NCBI RefSeq assembly: GCF_000377785.1
Contig: NZ_KB898726.1
Location: 27,801-91,800, forward strand
From: Thioalkalivibrio sp. ALJ24
GTDB taxonomy: Bacteria; Pseudomonadota; Gammaproteobacteria; Ectothiorhodospirales; Ectothiorhodospiraceae
Direction of reading: 5' to 3'
DNA: 64,000 bases
A program made the translations under genes and the position numbers. How positions within the stretch are numbered: the first letter of the stretch is position 1; every line of letters starts with the position of its first letter. Positions 1 to 7,656 of the stretch are shown in pieces. The notes beneath the pieces were generated by a model that ran no database searches, was not told the origin of the DNA, and worked only from the letters and a program-made list of their open reading frames with translations.

Positions 1-30
1 AGCGGGAAGAGGCCGAGCGGGAAGAGGCCG
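1..30. repeat. two perfect 15-bp tandem repeats
   Basis: The unit agcgggaagaggccg occurs twice in direct succession. It lies inside the reading frame of the truncated protein that follows and encodes the charged stretch REEAEREEA. Because the window starts here the array may extend further upstream; only two copies are visible. Confidence 0.8.
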
Positions 31-344
31 ACCCGGCCACACTCCTGGCCGAGGCACGAGCCGCTTTCAGAGCGGAGGGGCGCGAGGCCGCGCAGGAGAT
101 CCTGAGCGAAGGCCTCGACCAGTTGCCCGAGGACAGCCGGGCGCGCGTTGACGTGCTGGGCGAACTGGGAAATCTGCAATACGCCGGGGGAGACGTGGCT
201 ACTGCCATGGAAACCTGGGACCGGGCGCTGGAAAAGCTCCCCGCGTCAGAACGGCCGGCGTGGATCGAACCCCTGCGCCCGATCTATGGACGCCACCATC
301 CCGATGGTGCCGCCCACCTGGACCGCTTCCGCCCGAATCGGTGA
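3..344 (+). CDS. C-terminal fragment of a TPR-like protein
   Basis: The frame is open from the window edge to the TGA at 342-344, so the true start lies upstream. The visible 113 residues begin with a Glu/Arg-rich charged stretch. They continue into helical, Ala/Leu/Glu-rich sequence with tetratricopeptide character, such as LGNLQYAGGDVATAMETWDR, in which the A/G-W/Y spacing of a TPR helix pair can be seen. TPR proteins usually act as protein-protein scaffolds. It ends 42 bases before the next gene on the same strand, so it is probably the upstream member of the coiled-coil/dynamin operon. The repeat class is inferred from pattern only. Confidence 0.6.
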   Translation, partial: REEAEREEADPATLLAEARAAFRAEGREAAQEILSEGLDQLPEDSRARVDVLGELGNLQYAGGDVATAMETWDRALEKLPASERPAWIEPLRPIYGRHHPDGAAHLDRFRPNR

Positions 345-386
345 CTGGAAGCGGGCCGATTACCTGCGGCGATCACGGGAGTTCGC

Positions 387-980
387 ATGACTAACAACCA
401 CGAAAACTCTTTCGAGCACGAAGAAGACTATCGCGAAGTAAAGGAGGAGGCCACTGACGCGCAGAGGCGGGCCCATCGCCTCGAACTGATCGTTTACGCC
501 TCACTGGCCGCATTCGCCGTGCTGGCGGTGTACGGTTTCTGGCTGATCACCAGCCTGACCCGGGACGTTTCCCAGCTGACCGTCGAGATCGCCGAGGTGC
601 CACGGGTGGTGGATCGTGACATGTCGGCGATTGTGCGCCACATGGATGCAATGGAGGGCCACATGGTGGAGATTTCCGGTAGTACGACGAAGATGGAGGG
701 CCATATGGCGACGATTGCCGGAACGATGGGAGGGATGGAGCAGGGAATCGCGTCCATCGACGAAGACATCGCGAAGATGAGCACGGATATCTCGTCCATG
801 ACCCAGGATACCGAGGTCATGGCCGGTTCCGTGATCGGTATGCAACGTGACATGTGGAGCCTGAATCGCAACGTGGGCGGTCCTATGGGTATGATGAACA
901 TGTTCAACCCATTCTCGGGGCAGGGCGGCCCATATCCGGGCTCGGGCGGCCACTACCGTCCGAGTCCGGGCCCGCAGTAG
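387..980 (+). CDS. membrane-anchored Met-rich coiled-coil protein
   Basis: A 197-residue protein of no family I recognise. An acidic cytoplasmic N-terminus (about residues 1-30) precedes one transmembrane segment at about 33-56. Next comes a long heptad-like region (about 57-160) in which Met recurs at regular spacing, with two MEGHM copies followed by TMGGMEQ, KMSTDISSM and GMQRDMW. The last 35 residues are Gly/Pro-rich and probably disordered. The single anchor plus long helical domain suggests an oligomeric membrane rod or a partner for the dynamin-like GTPase 45 bases downstream. A cgggag motif precedes the ATG. The function is unknown; partnership with the GTPase is inferred from adjacency only. 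Confidence 0.8.
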   Translation: MTNNHENSFEHEEDYREVKEEATDAQRRAHRLELIVYASLAAFAVLAVYGFWLITSLTRDVSQLTVEIAEVPRVVDRDMSAIVRHMDAMEGHMVEISGSTTKMEGHMATIAGTMGGMEQGIASIDEDIAKMSTDISSMTQDTEVMAGSVIGMQRDMWSLNRNVGGPMGMMNMFNPFSGQGGPYPGSGGHYRPSPGPQ

Positions 981-1025
981 CGGGAGCGGCGTTCGGTCCG
1001 GACCCGAATCAATACGGAGATCGGA

Positions 1026-2597
1026 ATGTTCAATCGACCTGGCAGCCGCGTCCGCAAGCAGCTCAAGCTCCTGAGCGATCGTCTGGCGGAGGAAAACCCG
1101 GTTCTCGAGGGTGTGGTCAACCCGTTTCGGGAACTGGATCGTGTCGGATATGCCTCGGGTCTGCTGGACCCGGAAGAGGAGTCCTACGCCTTCACCATTT
1201 CCTGGTGGCCGATGATCTCGGTGCTGGGAACCTTCTCCTCCGGCAAGTCCACGTTCATCAACGAGTTCGTGGGCGATACGGTACAGCGCAGCGGCAGCCA
1301 GGCGGTGGACGACAAATTCACCGTGATTTCCTACGGCGGCAGCGAACGGGTTCAGGAGCTACCCGGGCTGGCGCTGGACGGGGACCCGCGATTCCCGTTC
1401 TATCGGGTGTCCGACGAGATCGAACGCATTACCGATGGTGGCGGCCGTACGGTGGATCATTTCCTGGCGATGAAAACCGCACGCTCGGAGCAGCTGCGCG
1501 GGCGGATCCTGATCGACTCGCCCGGATTCGATGCCGACGAGCAGCGCACCACCATCCTGCAGCTGACCGATCACATCATCGACCTGTCGGACCTGGTGCT
1601 GGTGTTCTTCGACGCCCGACACCCCGAACCCGGCGCCATGCGAGACACCCTCGAGCACCTGGTCAATCGCGTGGCCGAACGCAACGACTTCACCAAGCTG
1701 GTGTTCATCCTCAACCAGATCGACACCACCTGGCGCGAGGACAACCTCGAGGAAGTGGTGGCCGCGTGGCAGCGCGCGGTTGTGCGTCAGGGCAATGCGA
1801 CCGGGCGGTTCTACTGCATCTATAACGAGAGTGGCGCCGTCGAGATCGAAGACCCGCAGGTACGCAGCCGTTATCAGGAGAAATCGGCCCAGGATCGCGA
1901 AGAGATCCACGCCAAGATCCGGGAGATCAGCTCTTCGCGTTCCTATCGCATCATCGGCGCCCTGCAGGCGATCGCCGAATCGATCGAGATGGACGCACTC
2001 CCGGCCATCAAGCGCAGTCTTGACCGCTGGCGTCGGCGGGTATTGCAGTTCGACGCCGGCATGATGGGCCTGCTGGTCGTCCTGCTTGCAGTGGCCGCGT
2101 ATCAGGCCACCGACGGGCTGGGTCCCTGGCTGGACGGCCGGGTGTGGCAGACCCTGCTCGACAACCCGGCCTGGACGTCGCTGGGGGCCGTGCTGATCGC
2201 CGCCGCGCTGGGCGGTATCCATTTCTTCAATCGGCACTGGCTGGCGCGGCGGATTGCGCGGGAACTGCCCAAGGAATCCGCCGCCGGAAACTGGCAGGCG
2301 GCGTTCCTCAAGAGCACCCGGCCGATGCGTTTCCTGTTCGCCCGCGGGCCGCGCGGTCTGGGGCGGCGGAGTCGGGCACGGCTGCATCGCCTGCGTGATC
2401 AGGCGGAGGCCTACATCCAGAAACTCAACAACCAGTTCGTGGACGCCAGCCCCGTGGACCCCGGCAGTGGCCGGGCCTCGGCGGCCGATGTCCATCGCCC
2501 GGCGGAACCGGCCACACGGCCGGCAGCGTCGGAACCCGGTACGGCCACGGAGGCGGCCGGCGAGAGCAGTGATGCAGGGAGCAGCGGAACGCGGTAG
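1026..2597 (+). CDS. dynamin-family GTPase with two membrane segments
   Basis: A 523-residue large GTPase. The P-loop GTFSSGKST is at residues 68-76, G2 Thr in DDKFT near 99, G3 DSPG at 164-167 and G4 NQID at 230-233. The order and spacing match the dynamin/EHD class, in which GTP hydrolysis drives membrane binding or remodelling. Two hydrophobic segments at about 345-360 and 385-402 probably form a membrane hairpin. A basic helical stretch and a disordered Pro/Ala/Ser-rich tail (about 470-523) follow. The start is supported by ggaga a few bases upstream of the ATG. It sits between the membrane coiled-coil protein and a tiny membrane peptide. Bacterial dynamin-like proteins have been tied to membrane repair, cell division, vesicle formation and phage resistance; nothing here decides which applies. 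Confidence 0.88.
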   Translation: MFNRPGSRVRKQLKLLSDRLAEENPVLEGVVNPFRELDRVGYASGLLDPEEESYAFTISWWPMISVLGTFSSGKSTFINEFVGDTVQRSGSQAVDDKFTVISYGGSERVQELPGLALDGDPRFPFYRVSDEIERITDGGGRTVDHFLAMKTARSEQLRGRILIDSPGFDADEQRTTILQLTDHIIDLSDLVLVFFDARHPEPGAMRDTLEHLVNRVAERNDFTKLVFILNQIDTTWREDNLEEVVAAWQRAVVRQGNATGRFYCIYNESGAVEIEDPQVRSRYQEKSAQDREEIHAKIREISSSRSYRIIGALQAIAESIEMDALPAIKRSLDRWRRRVLQFDAGMMGLLVVLLAVAAYQATDGLGPWLDGRVWQTLLDNPAWTSLGAVLIAAALGGIHFFNRHWLARRIARELPKESAAGNWQAAFLKSTRPMRFLFARGPRGLGRRSRARLHRLRDQAEAYIQKLNNQFVDASPVDPGSGRASAADVHRPAEPATRPAASEPGTATEAAGESSDAGSSGTR

Positions 2598-2677
2598 GCT
2601 TCGGTTGCCCGAGGCCGCCGACAACAACAATGCGGTCCCCGGACGGTCTGCGCCGTTCGCACCGAAGGAGGAGAACG

Positions 2678-2827
2678 ATGATGACCGTGCTGGCGTGGGT
2701 CATGTTTGTTCTGGCGATGATTCTGGTGCCGATCTCGATTTGGGCCAGTCTTGCTGCCCTGGGCATTTGCGCGGGTTGCGCCTTCATCCGGGACTGGCGG
2801 CGCGGCCGCCAGAATGCCGGGAACTGA
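2678..2827 (+). CDS. 49-residue single-pass membrane peptide
   Basis: A short open frame beginning MMTVLAWVMF with an excellent Shine-Dalgarno (aaggaggag) just before the ATG. Residues 3-35 are strongly hydrophobic and span the membrane, possibly as a hairpin broken by Gly/Cys (ICAGCAF). The C-terminus is basic (RDWRRGRQ), so it probably faces the cytoplasm. A frame opening 48 bases earlier has a basic, unlikely N-terminal extension, and the ribosome site points to this ATG. It follows the dynamin gene by 80 bases and may be a cofactor of it. No known family recognised. Confidence 0.6.
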   Translation: MMTVLAWVMFVLAMILVPISIWASLAALGICAGCAFIRDWRRGRQNAGN

Positions 2828-2850
2828 CACCCGCAGTTAGAGGCGTTCGG

Positions 2851-2882
2851 GGCCGGGGGGCGCAGGGGGGCGCTCCCCGGCC
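2851..2882 (+). other. GC-rich hairpin upstream of the DsrE2-like gene
   Basis: GGCCGGGG at 2851-2858 pairs with CCCCGGCC at 2875-2882 around a 16-base G-rich loop. There is no U-tract, so it is not a clear intrinsic terminator. A TATAAC box (2891-2896) and an aggaggaag ribosome site follow before the ATG at 2914. Confidence 0.5.
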
Positions 2883-2913
2883 TCGCCATGTATAACAACA
2901 GGAGGAAGACTCA

Positions 2914-3387
2914 ATGAGCGACGAACAGAAGAAACTGGCCATCATCGCAACCAAGGGCAGCCTGGACTGGGGCTATCCCCCGTTCATCCTGGCCTCTACC
3001 GCGGCGGCCCTGGGTTACGAATGCGAGATCTTCTTCACCTTCTACGGTCTCAAGCTGCTGGAGAAGAAGCTGGATCTGCAGGTGACCTCGCTGGGCAATC
3101 CGGGCATGCCCATGCCAATGCCCATGCCGGTGCTGCTGCAGGCCTTGCCTGGCATGCAGAAGATGATGACCGTGATGATGAAGAACAAGATGAAGGCGAA
3201 GGGGGTCTCCGATCTGGAGGATCTGCGCGAGCTTTGCCAGGAGGCCGAGGTGCGCATGATCGCCTGTCAGATGACGGTCGACCTGTTCGAGATGGACACC
3301 AGTCATTTCATCGACGGCGTGGAATATGCCGGGGCGGCGGCATTCTTCGAATTTGCGGGTGATTCCGACATCTGCCTGTTCATGTAA
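2914..3387 (+). CDS. DsrE2-like (DsrE/DsrF/DrsH-like) protein
   Basis: 157 residues with the look of the DsrE2 group: N-terminal IIATKGSLDWGYPPFILA, a hydrophobic middle and the conserved cysteine motif MIACQM with Cys118. Other cysteines are at 36, 108 and 154. DsrE-fold proteins transfer sulfane sulfur on cysteine persulfide, and DsrE2 is usually encoded with TusA and rhodanese in sulfur oxidisers; neither is next to it here. An unusual run GMPMPMPMPMPV (residues 64-73) and a Met/Lys-rich stretch MQKMMTVMMKNKMK form a likely flexible or membrane-contacting segment. The start has a strong aggaggaag ribosome site, and a perfect hairpin terminator follows the stop. The family call is firm; the sulfur substrate is unknown. 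Confidence 0.82.
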   Translation: MSDEQKKLAIIATKGSLDWGYPPFILASTAAALGYECEIFFTFYGLKLLEKKLDLQVTSLGNPGMPMPMPMPVLLQALPGMQKMMTVMMKNKMKAKGVSDLEDLRELCQEAEVRMIACQMTVDLFEMDTSHFIDGVEYAGAAAFFEFAGDSDICLFM

Positions 3388-3411
3388 AGGCCACGGCCCG
3401 TTGGCCGTCGG

Positions 3412-3440
3412 GGCCCCGGAGGATTCTCCGGGGCCTTTTT
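3412..3440 (+). terminator. rho-independent terminator after the DsrE2-like gene
   Basis: A perfect 9-bp stem GGCCCCGGA/TCCGGGGCC with a 6-base loop is followed directly by TTTTT and then GTTTG. It ends the 1-3387 transcription unit and insulates it from cysM. Confidence 0.9.
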
Positions 3441-3499
3441 GTTTGTGTGAACCGTGCCCGTCGTACGGGGCGCGGACCCGCAAGCCCGGCGCGAGCCGT

Positions 3500-3505
3500 T
3501 ATACT
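3500..3505 (+). promoter_or_regulatory. -10-like TATACT immediately upstream of cysM
   Basis: TATACT lies 8 bases before the cysM ATG. If it is a real -10 box, transcription would start within a few bases of the start codon, giving a leaderless or near-leaderless mRNA; no Shine-Dalgarno is visible. I see no good -35 at 16-18 bp spacing. Confidence 0.45.
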
Positions 3506-3513
3506 CTGCGGCC

Positions 3514-4422
3514 ATGAAACGACTGCACCCTGATTCCTTCCCCACCCTCGAGGACTTTGTCGGCAACACGCCGCTGGTGCGCCTGCAGCGTCTGGCCGCG
3601 GATCTGCCGTCGACCGTGCTGGTCAAGCTCGAGGGCAACAACCCCGCCGGCTCGGTCAAGGACCGTCCCGCGGTCAACATGATCCGGGCGGCCGAGCAGC
3701 GTGGCGACATCCGCCCCGGCGACACGCTGATCGAGGCCACCTCGGGCAATACCGGGATCGCGCTGGCGATGGCGGCGGCGATCAAGGGCTATCGCATGGT
3801 CCTGATCATGCCGGACAATATGTCGGCCGAACGGCGTGCATCGATGAAGGCCTATGGCGCGGAGCTCAGGCTGGTGTCGCGCGAGGAGAGCATGGAAGGG
3901 GCGCGGGACCTGGCGCAGCGCATGGCGGATGCGGGCGAGGGCGTCCTGCTCAACCAGTTCGGCAATCCGGACAACCCGGATGCCCATTACCAGGGCACCG
4001 GGCCGGAGATCTGGCGCGACACCGAGGGTACGGTCAGCCATTTCGTGTCGTCCATGGGCACCACGGGGACCATCATGGGGGTCTCGCGCTACCTGAAGGA
4101 ACGCAATCCGGAGATCGAGATCGTCGGCGTGCAGCCCGGAGAGGGCGCGTCGATCCCGGGGATCCGGCGCTGGCCGGAGGCGTATCTGCCGACGATTTTC
4201 GACGCCGCACGCGTGGACCGCACGGTGGACGTGACCCAGGAAGAGGCCGAGACCACCATGCGCCGGCTGGCGGCCGAGGAGGGCATCTTCGCCGGGGTCT
4301 CCTCCGGCGGCGCGGTGGCGGCGACCCTGCGCCTGGCCGCGCAGGTCGAGGGCGGGACCTTCGTGGCGATCATCTGCGACCGTGGTGATCGCTATATCTC
4401 CACCGGCGTCTATCCCGACTGA
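3514..4422 (+). CDS. cysM: cysteine synthase B (O-acetylserine sulfhydrylase)
   Basis: 302 residues, the usual CysM length. It makes L-cysteine from O-acetylserine and sulfide or thiosulfate, using pyridoxal phosphate. The PLP lysine is K49 in SVKDRPA, the substrate loop TSGNTG is at about 76-81, and the phosphate-binding Gly/Thr loop is GTTGTIMG. The N-terminus (LEDFVGNTPLVRLQRL) is typical. The shorter length and the RRWPEAYLP segment favour CysM over CysK. The ATG at 3514 is chosen over an in-frame ATG 60 bases upstream because that extension has no family similarity and overlaps the -10-like element. It heads a long plus-strand run; the next gene begins 7 bases after its stop. Confidence 0.93.
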   Translation: MKRLHPDSFPTLEDFVGNTPLVRLQRLAADLPSTVLVKLEGNNPAGSVKDRPAVNMIRAAEQRGDIRPGDTLIEATSGNTGIALAMAAAIKGYRMVLIMPDNMSAERRASMKAYGAELRLVSREESMEGARDLAQRMADAGEGVLLNQFGNPDNPDAHYQGTGPEIWRDTEGTVSHFVSSMGTTGTIMGVSRYLKERNPEIEIVGVQPGEGASIPGIRRWPEAYLPTIFDAARVDRTVDVTQEEAETTMRRLAAEEGIFAGVSSGGAVAATLRLAAQVEGGTFVAIICDRGDRYISTGVYPD

Positions 4423-4429
4423 GGCAGGC

Positions 4430-5221
4430 ATGTCCGCTCCCGTACTGGTTTTCGACCTGGAAACGGTGCCCGATATCGAGGGCGCGCGCCGGCTGCACGA
4501 CTTTGACGGCCTGACCGACCGGGAGGTCGCCGATGCGCTGTTCGCGATGCGTCGGGCGCAGACCGGCTCGGAATTCCTGCGCCACCCGCTGCACCGCATC
4601 GTGTCCATCGGCGTCCTGTATCAGGGCGGGGACGCGCTCAAGCTGTCGGCCTTCGGGCGCGACGGCGAGGACGGGCACACGCCGGACGAGGCCGAGCTGC
4701 TGCGCCAGTTCTTCGGCGTGATCGACCAGCGCACCCCGACCCTGGTGAGCTGGAACGGCAGTGGTTTCGACCTGCCGGTGCTGCATTACCGCGCGCTGGT
4801 CAACGGCGTGCAGGCGCCGCGCTACTGGGAACAGGGCGACGACGACCGCGAGTTCCGTTACAACAACTACCTCTCGCGTTTCCACTGGCGCCACGTCGAC
4901 CTGATGGACGTGCTCGCGGGCTTCCAGGGCCGGGCGGTGACCGGCCTGGACACCATGGCGAGTCTGCTGGGCTTTCCCGGCAAACTGGGCATGGACGGAT
5001 CCATGGTCTGGCCGGCCTGGCGTGACGGGCGCGCCGGCGAGATCCACGACTACGTGGAACACGACGTGCTCAATACCTATCTGGTGTGGTTGCGGTTCCA
5101 GCACATGCGTGGCCATCTGACCGACGATGCCCTGAACGCGCGGGAGGACCAGCTGGCGGATTACCTGGCCGCCAGCCCGGCCGAACATCACCTCGAATTC
5201 CTCGAAGCCTGGCGGGGCTGA
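4430..5221 (+). CDS. predicted PolB-like 3'-5' exonuclease (DEDDy)
   Basis: 263 residues resembling the stand-alone exonuclease domain related to family B polymerases. Motif I is DLET with D9 and E11, motif II is the NGSGFDLP segment with D114, and motif III is DYVEHD with Y208 and D212, which together give the DEDDy metal-binding set. The expected activity is 3'-5' degradation of nucleic acid; the physiological substrate is not established for this family. The ATG at 4430 directly starts the first beta strand (VLVFDLE). It is 4 bases from rlmD and 7 from cysM, so co-transcription is likely. Both neighbours of the same strand are housekeeping genes. Confidence 0.85.
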   Translation: MSAPVLVFDLETVPDIEGARRLHDFDGLTDREVADALFAMRRAQTGSEFLRHPLHRIVSIGVLYQGGDALKLSAFGRDGEDGHTPDEAELLRQFFGVIDQRTPTLVSWNGSGFDLPVLHYRALVNGVQAPRYWEQGDDDREFRYNNYLSRFHWRHVDLMDVLAGFQGRAVTGLDTMASLLGFPGKLGMDGSMVWPAWRDGRAGEIHDYVEHDVLNTYLVWLRFQHMRGHLTDDALNAREDQLADYLAASPAEHHLEFLEAWRG

Positions 5222-5225
5222 CGGC

Positions 5226-6551
5226 ATGAGCAAAAAGTTCGACCGCACCCCATTCGAAGCCGTGATCGAGGACGTGACGCTGGATGGCCAGGGTGTGATC
5301 CGTCGCGACGGCAAGGCCTGCTTCGTGCACGGGGCACTGGCCGGCGAACGGGTGCGCGCGGTGCAGACCGGGCGCAAGCGCCGTTTCGATCTGGCCGAGG
5401 TGGTGGAGGTGCTCGAGCCCGCTGCCGGTCGGGTGGATCCGCCTTGTGCATACTTCGGCCTGTGCGGCGGCTGCAAGCTGCAGCACGCTTCGGTCGAGCT
5501 GCAGCGCGGGATCAAGGAACAGGCCCTGTTCGACGCGCTGGAACGCATCGGGCACGTGACCCCCGAGGCGCGGTTCGAGCCGCTGACGGGGGCAACCCTG
5601 GGCTATCGGCGTACCGCGCGGCTGGGCGCCAAGCACGTGCCGAAAAAGGGCGGGACCCTGGTCGGATTTCGCGAACGCGGCAGTCCCTATCTGGCGGAGA
5701 TGGACCACTGCGAGGTGCTGCATCCGGCGGTGGGGCACCGCATCCGTGCGCTGCGGGAGTTGCTGGACGGCCTGCAGGCCCGTGACCGGATCCCGCAGAT
5801 CGAGGTCGGCGTGGATGACGACGACCGCGTGGCCCTGGTGTTCCGTCACCTCGACCCGCTGGACGAGGCGGATCAGGCGCGCCTGACGACCTGGGCCGAG
5901 GGGGAAGGCATCGACGTGTTCCTGCAGTCGGGCGGGCCGGAGACGGTGGTGCATCTCGCAGGCCCGGACATGCCCCTGGTCTACCGGCACCCGGATTTTG
6001 GCGTGGAAATCGGTTTCACGCCCATGGATTTCGTCCAGGTTCATCCCGAGGTGAACCGGGCCATGGTGCGCCAGGCGGTAGCGGCACTGGAGCTGGAGCC
6101 GGACCATCGGGTGCTGGACCTGTTCTGCGGGCTGGGCAACCTGACCCTGCCACTGGCCACCCGGGCGGCCGAGGTGACCGGGATCGAGGTGGATGACGCG
6201 ATGCTCGCGCGGGCGGCGGACAATGCGCGCGGGCAGGGCATCCGCAACACCCGCTATGCACGCGCCGATCTGGACGACGCCGAGGCGCTGACGCGGGCCG
6301 ACTGGCTGCACGAGGACTGGGACCGGGTTCTGCTTGACCCGCCCCGTACCGGCGCCGCAGCTGCAGTGGAGGCGCTGGGGCCGCGCCGAATCGAACGTCT
6401 GGTCTACGTGTCCTGTAACCCGGCGACCCTGGCGCGTGACGCCGAACGCCTGGTACATCATCATGGCTACCGGCTGGAGCGCGCCGGGATCATGGACATG
6501 TTCCCGCATACGGCGCATGTGGAATCCATGGCCGTCTTCGCTCGATCCTGA
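5226..6551 (+). CDS. rlmD: 23S rRNA (uracil-1939-C5)-methyltransferase
   Basis: 441 residues. An N-terminal TRAM domain (about 10-65) is followed by the [4Fe-4S] cysteines C74, C80, C83 and C162, matching the E. coli RlmD spacing. The SAM-binding motif is DLFCGLGNLTLPLA, and LDPPRTG precedes the catalytic cysteine C397 in YVSCNPATLARD. The enzyme methylates U1939 of 23S rRNA during ribosome maturation. It begins 4 bases after the exonuclease stop. Relatives RlmC and TrmA are shorter or lack the TRAM/cluster arrangement, so RlmD is the best assignment. Confidence 0.94.
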   Translation: MSKKFDRTPFEAVIEDVTLDGQGVIRRDGKACFVHGALAGERVRAVQTGRKRRFDLAEVVEVLEPAAGRVDPPCAYFGLCGGCKLQHASVELQRGIKEQALFDALERIGHVTPEARFEPLTGATLGYRRTARLGAKHVPKKGGTLVGFRERGSPYLAEMDHCEVLHPAVGHRIRALRELLDGLQARDRIPQIEVGVDDDDRVALVFRHLDPLDEADQARLTTWAEGEGIDVFLQSGGPETVVHLAGPDMPLVYRHPDFGVEIGFTPMDFVQVHPEVNRAMVRQAVAALELEPDHRVLDLFCGLGNLTLPLATRAAEVTGIEVDDAMLARAADNARGQGIRNTRYARADLDDAEALTRADWLHEDWDRVLLDPPRTGAAAAVEALGPRRIERLVYVSCNPATLARDAERLVHHHGYRLERAGIMDMFPHTAHVESMAVFARS

Positions 6552-6575
6552 GGGCGGTTTTCAAGGAGGCAGTGA

Positions 6576-7214
6576 ATGCTCGAGATCGTGAAAAGTGGCG
6601 GCTGGCTGATGCTGCCGATCCTGCTGTGTTCGGTGCTGGCGCTGGCGATCGTGCTGGAGCGTTTCATCTCGCTGCGCCGCGGGCGGGTGGTTCCGCGCGG
6701 GCTGCTGGGCCGCGTGTGGGAACAGATGCGCGAGCACGGGCTGTCGATGGAGGACATCGAACGGCTGCGCGAGAACTCGCCGCTGGGCGCGGTGCTGGCC
6801 GCCGGTCTGGCGACCCATGACCGCACTCGCCAGATCACCCAGGAGAGCATCGAGGAGGCGGGTCGCCGCGTCACCCATGAACTCGAGCGTTACATGAACA
6901 CCCTGGGCACGATCGCGATGATCACCCCGCTGCTGGGGCTGCTGGGCACGGTGGTGGGGATGATCGAGGTGTTCACGGTGGTGACCGAGATCGGTGTCGG
7001 CAGTCCGCGGGATCTGGCCGGCGGCATCTCCCAGGCCCTGATCACTACCGCCACCGGGATCGGCATCGCGATCCCCGCCCTGATCTTCCATCGGTATTTC
7101 CGCGGCCGGATCGACGAGCTGGTGCTGGAGATGGAGCAGGAGGCCACCAAACTGGTGGAGATCATGCACGGCGAACGCAGCGCCAGCAGCGTCGAGGCCG
7201 GGGGGCAGGCGTGA
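6576..7214 (+). CDS. exbB: MotA/TolQ/ExbB-family proton channel protein
   Basis: 212 residues with three membrane segments (about 10-28, 107-133 and 150-172) separated by the usual cytoplasmic loop. The second carries TPLLGLLGTVVGM and the third GGISQALITTATGIGIAIPAL, the core signatures of ExbB/TolQ. With ExbD it converts the inner-membrane proton gradient into mechanical work, classically for TonB. No tonB gene follows, and the pair is embedded before lpxK, an arrangement common in gammaproteobacteria. Its stop overlaps the next start in a GTGA, indicating translational coupling. The Shine-Dalgarno is aaggaggc before the ATG. Confidence 0.9.
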   Translation: MLEIVKSGGWLMLPILLCSVLALAIVLERFISLRRGRVVPRGLLGRVWEQMREHGLSMEDIERLRENSPLGAVLAAGLATHDRTRQITQESIEEAGRRVTHELERYMNTLGTIAMITPLLGLLGTVVGMIEVFTVVTEIGVGSPRDLAGGISQALITTATGIGIAIPALIFHRYFRGRIDELVLEMEQEATKLVEIMHGERSASSVEAGGQA

Positions 7215-7651
7215 ATTTCCGCCCGCGCAACCGGCGCGAGGAGGAACCCGGCGTCAACCTCACGCCGCTGATTGACGTCGTATTCCTGCTGCTGATCTTC
7301 TTCATGGTCTCCACCACGTTCGACCGCCACGCGGATATCGACATCACCCTCCCGTCGGCGGACCGCGAGGCCGAACAGGTGGACGACCGCGCCTGGATCG
7401 ACATCGTGGTGGATGCCGACGGCCACTATTTCGTGGATGGCCAGGAGCTGGTCAACCGCCGCTCCGAGACCCTGGAGCAGGTCCTGGGCGAGGTGCTGGA
7501 GGTCCGCGGGGACGACCCCGTGGTGATCCGCGCCGATGCCAGCGCCAGCCACCAGTCGGTTGTGCGCGCTCTGGACGTCGTGGGGCGTTTGGGGATCAGT
7601 GCGGTGTCGATCGCCACTCTGGGCGACGACGGCAGCGGCGCGGACGACTGA
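7211..7651 (+). CDS. exbD: ExbD/TolR-family biopolymer transport protein
   Basis: 146 residues starting at GTG inside the exbB stop. A short basic cytoplasmic segment precedes one membrane helix, PLIDVVFLLLIFFMV, whose Asp22 is the conserved proton-carrying residue. The periplasmic C-terminal domain (about 50-140) has the TolR/ExbD alpha/beta character. It forms the energy-transducing complex with the upstream ExbB. ExbD and TolR are hard to tell apart from sequence alone; the context before lpxK favours the ExbD name. Confidence 0.9.
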   Translation: MNFRPRNRREEEPGVNLTPLIDVVFLLLIFFMVSTTFDRHADIDITLPSADREAEQVDDRAWIDIVVDADGHYFVDGQELVNRRSETLEQVLGEVLEVRGDDPVVIRADASASHQSVVRALDVVGRLGISAVSIATLGDDGSGADD

Positions 7652-7656
7652 GCGCG

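Noticed and set aside
1026-2597. Phage-defence dynamin cassette
   Set aside because: Neighbouring genes show no defence, toxin or mobile signatures; a defence role cannot be supported from the window.
2851-2882. Terminator before the DsrE2-like gene
   Set aside because: Stem present but no U-tract; kept only as a hairpin.
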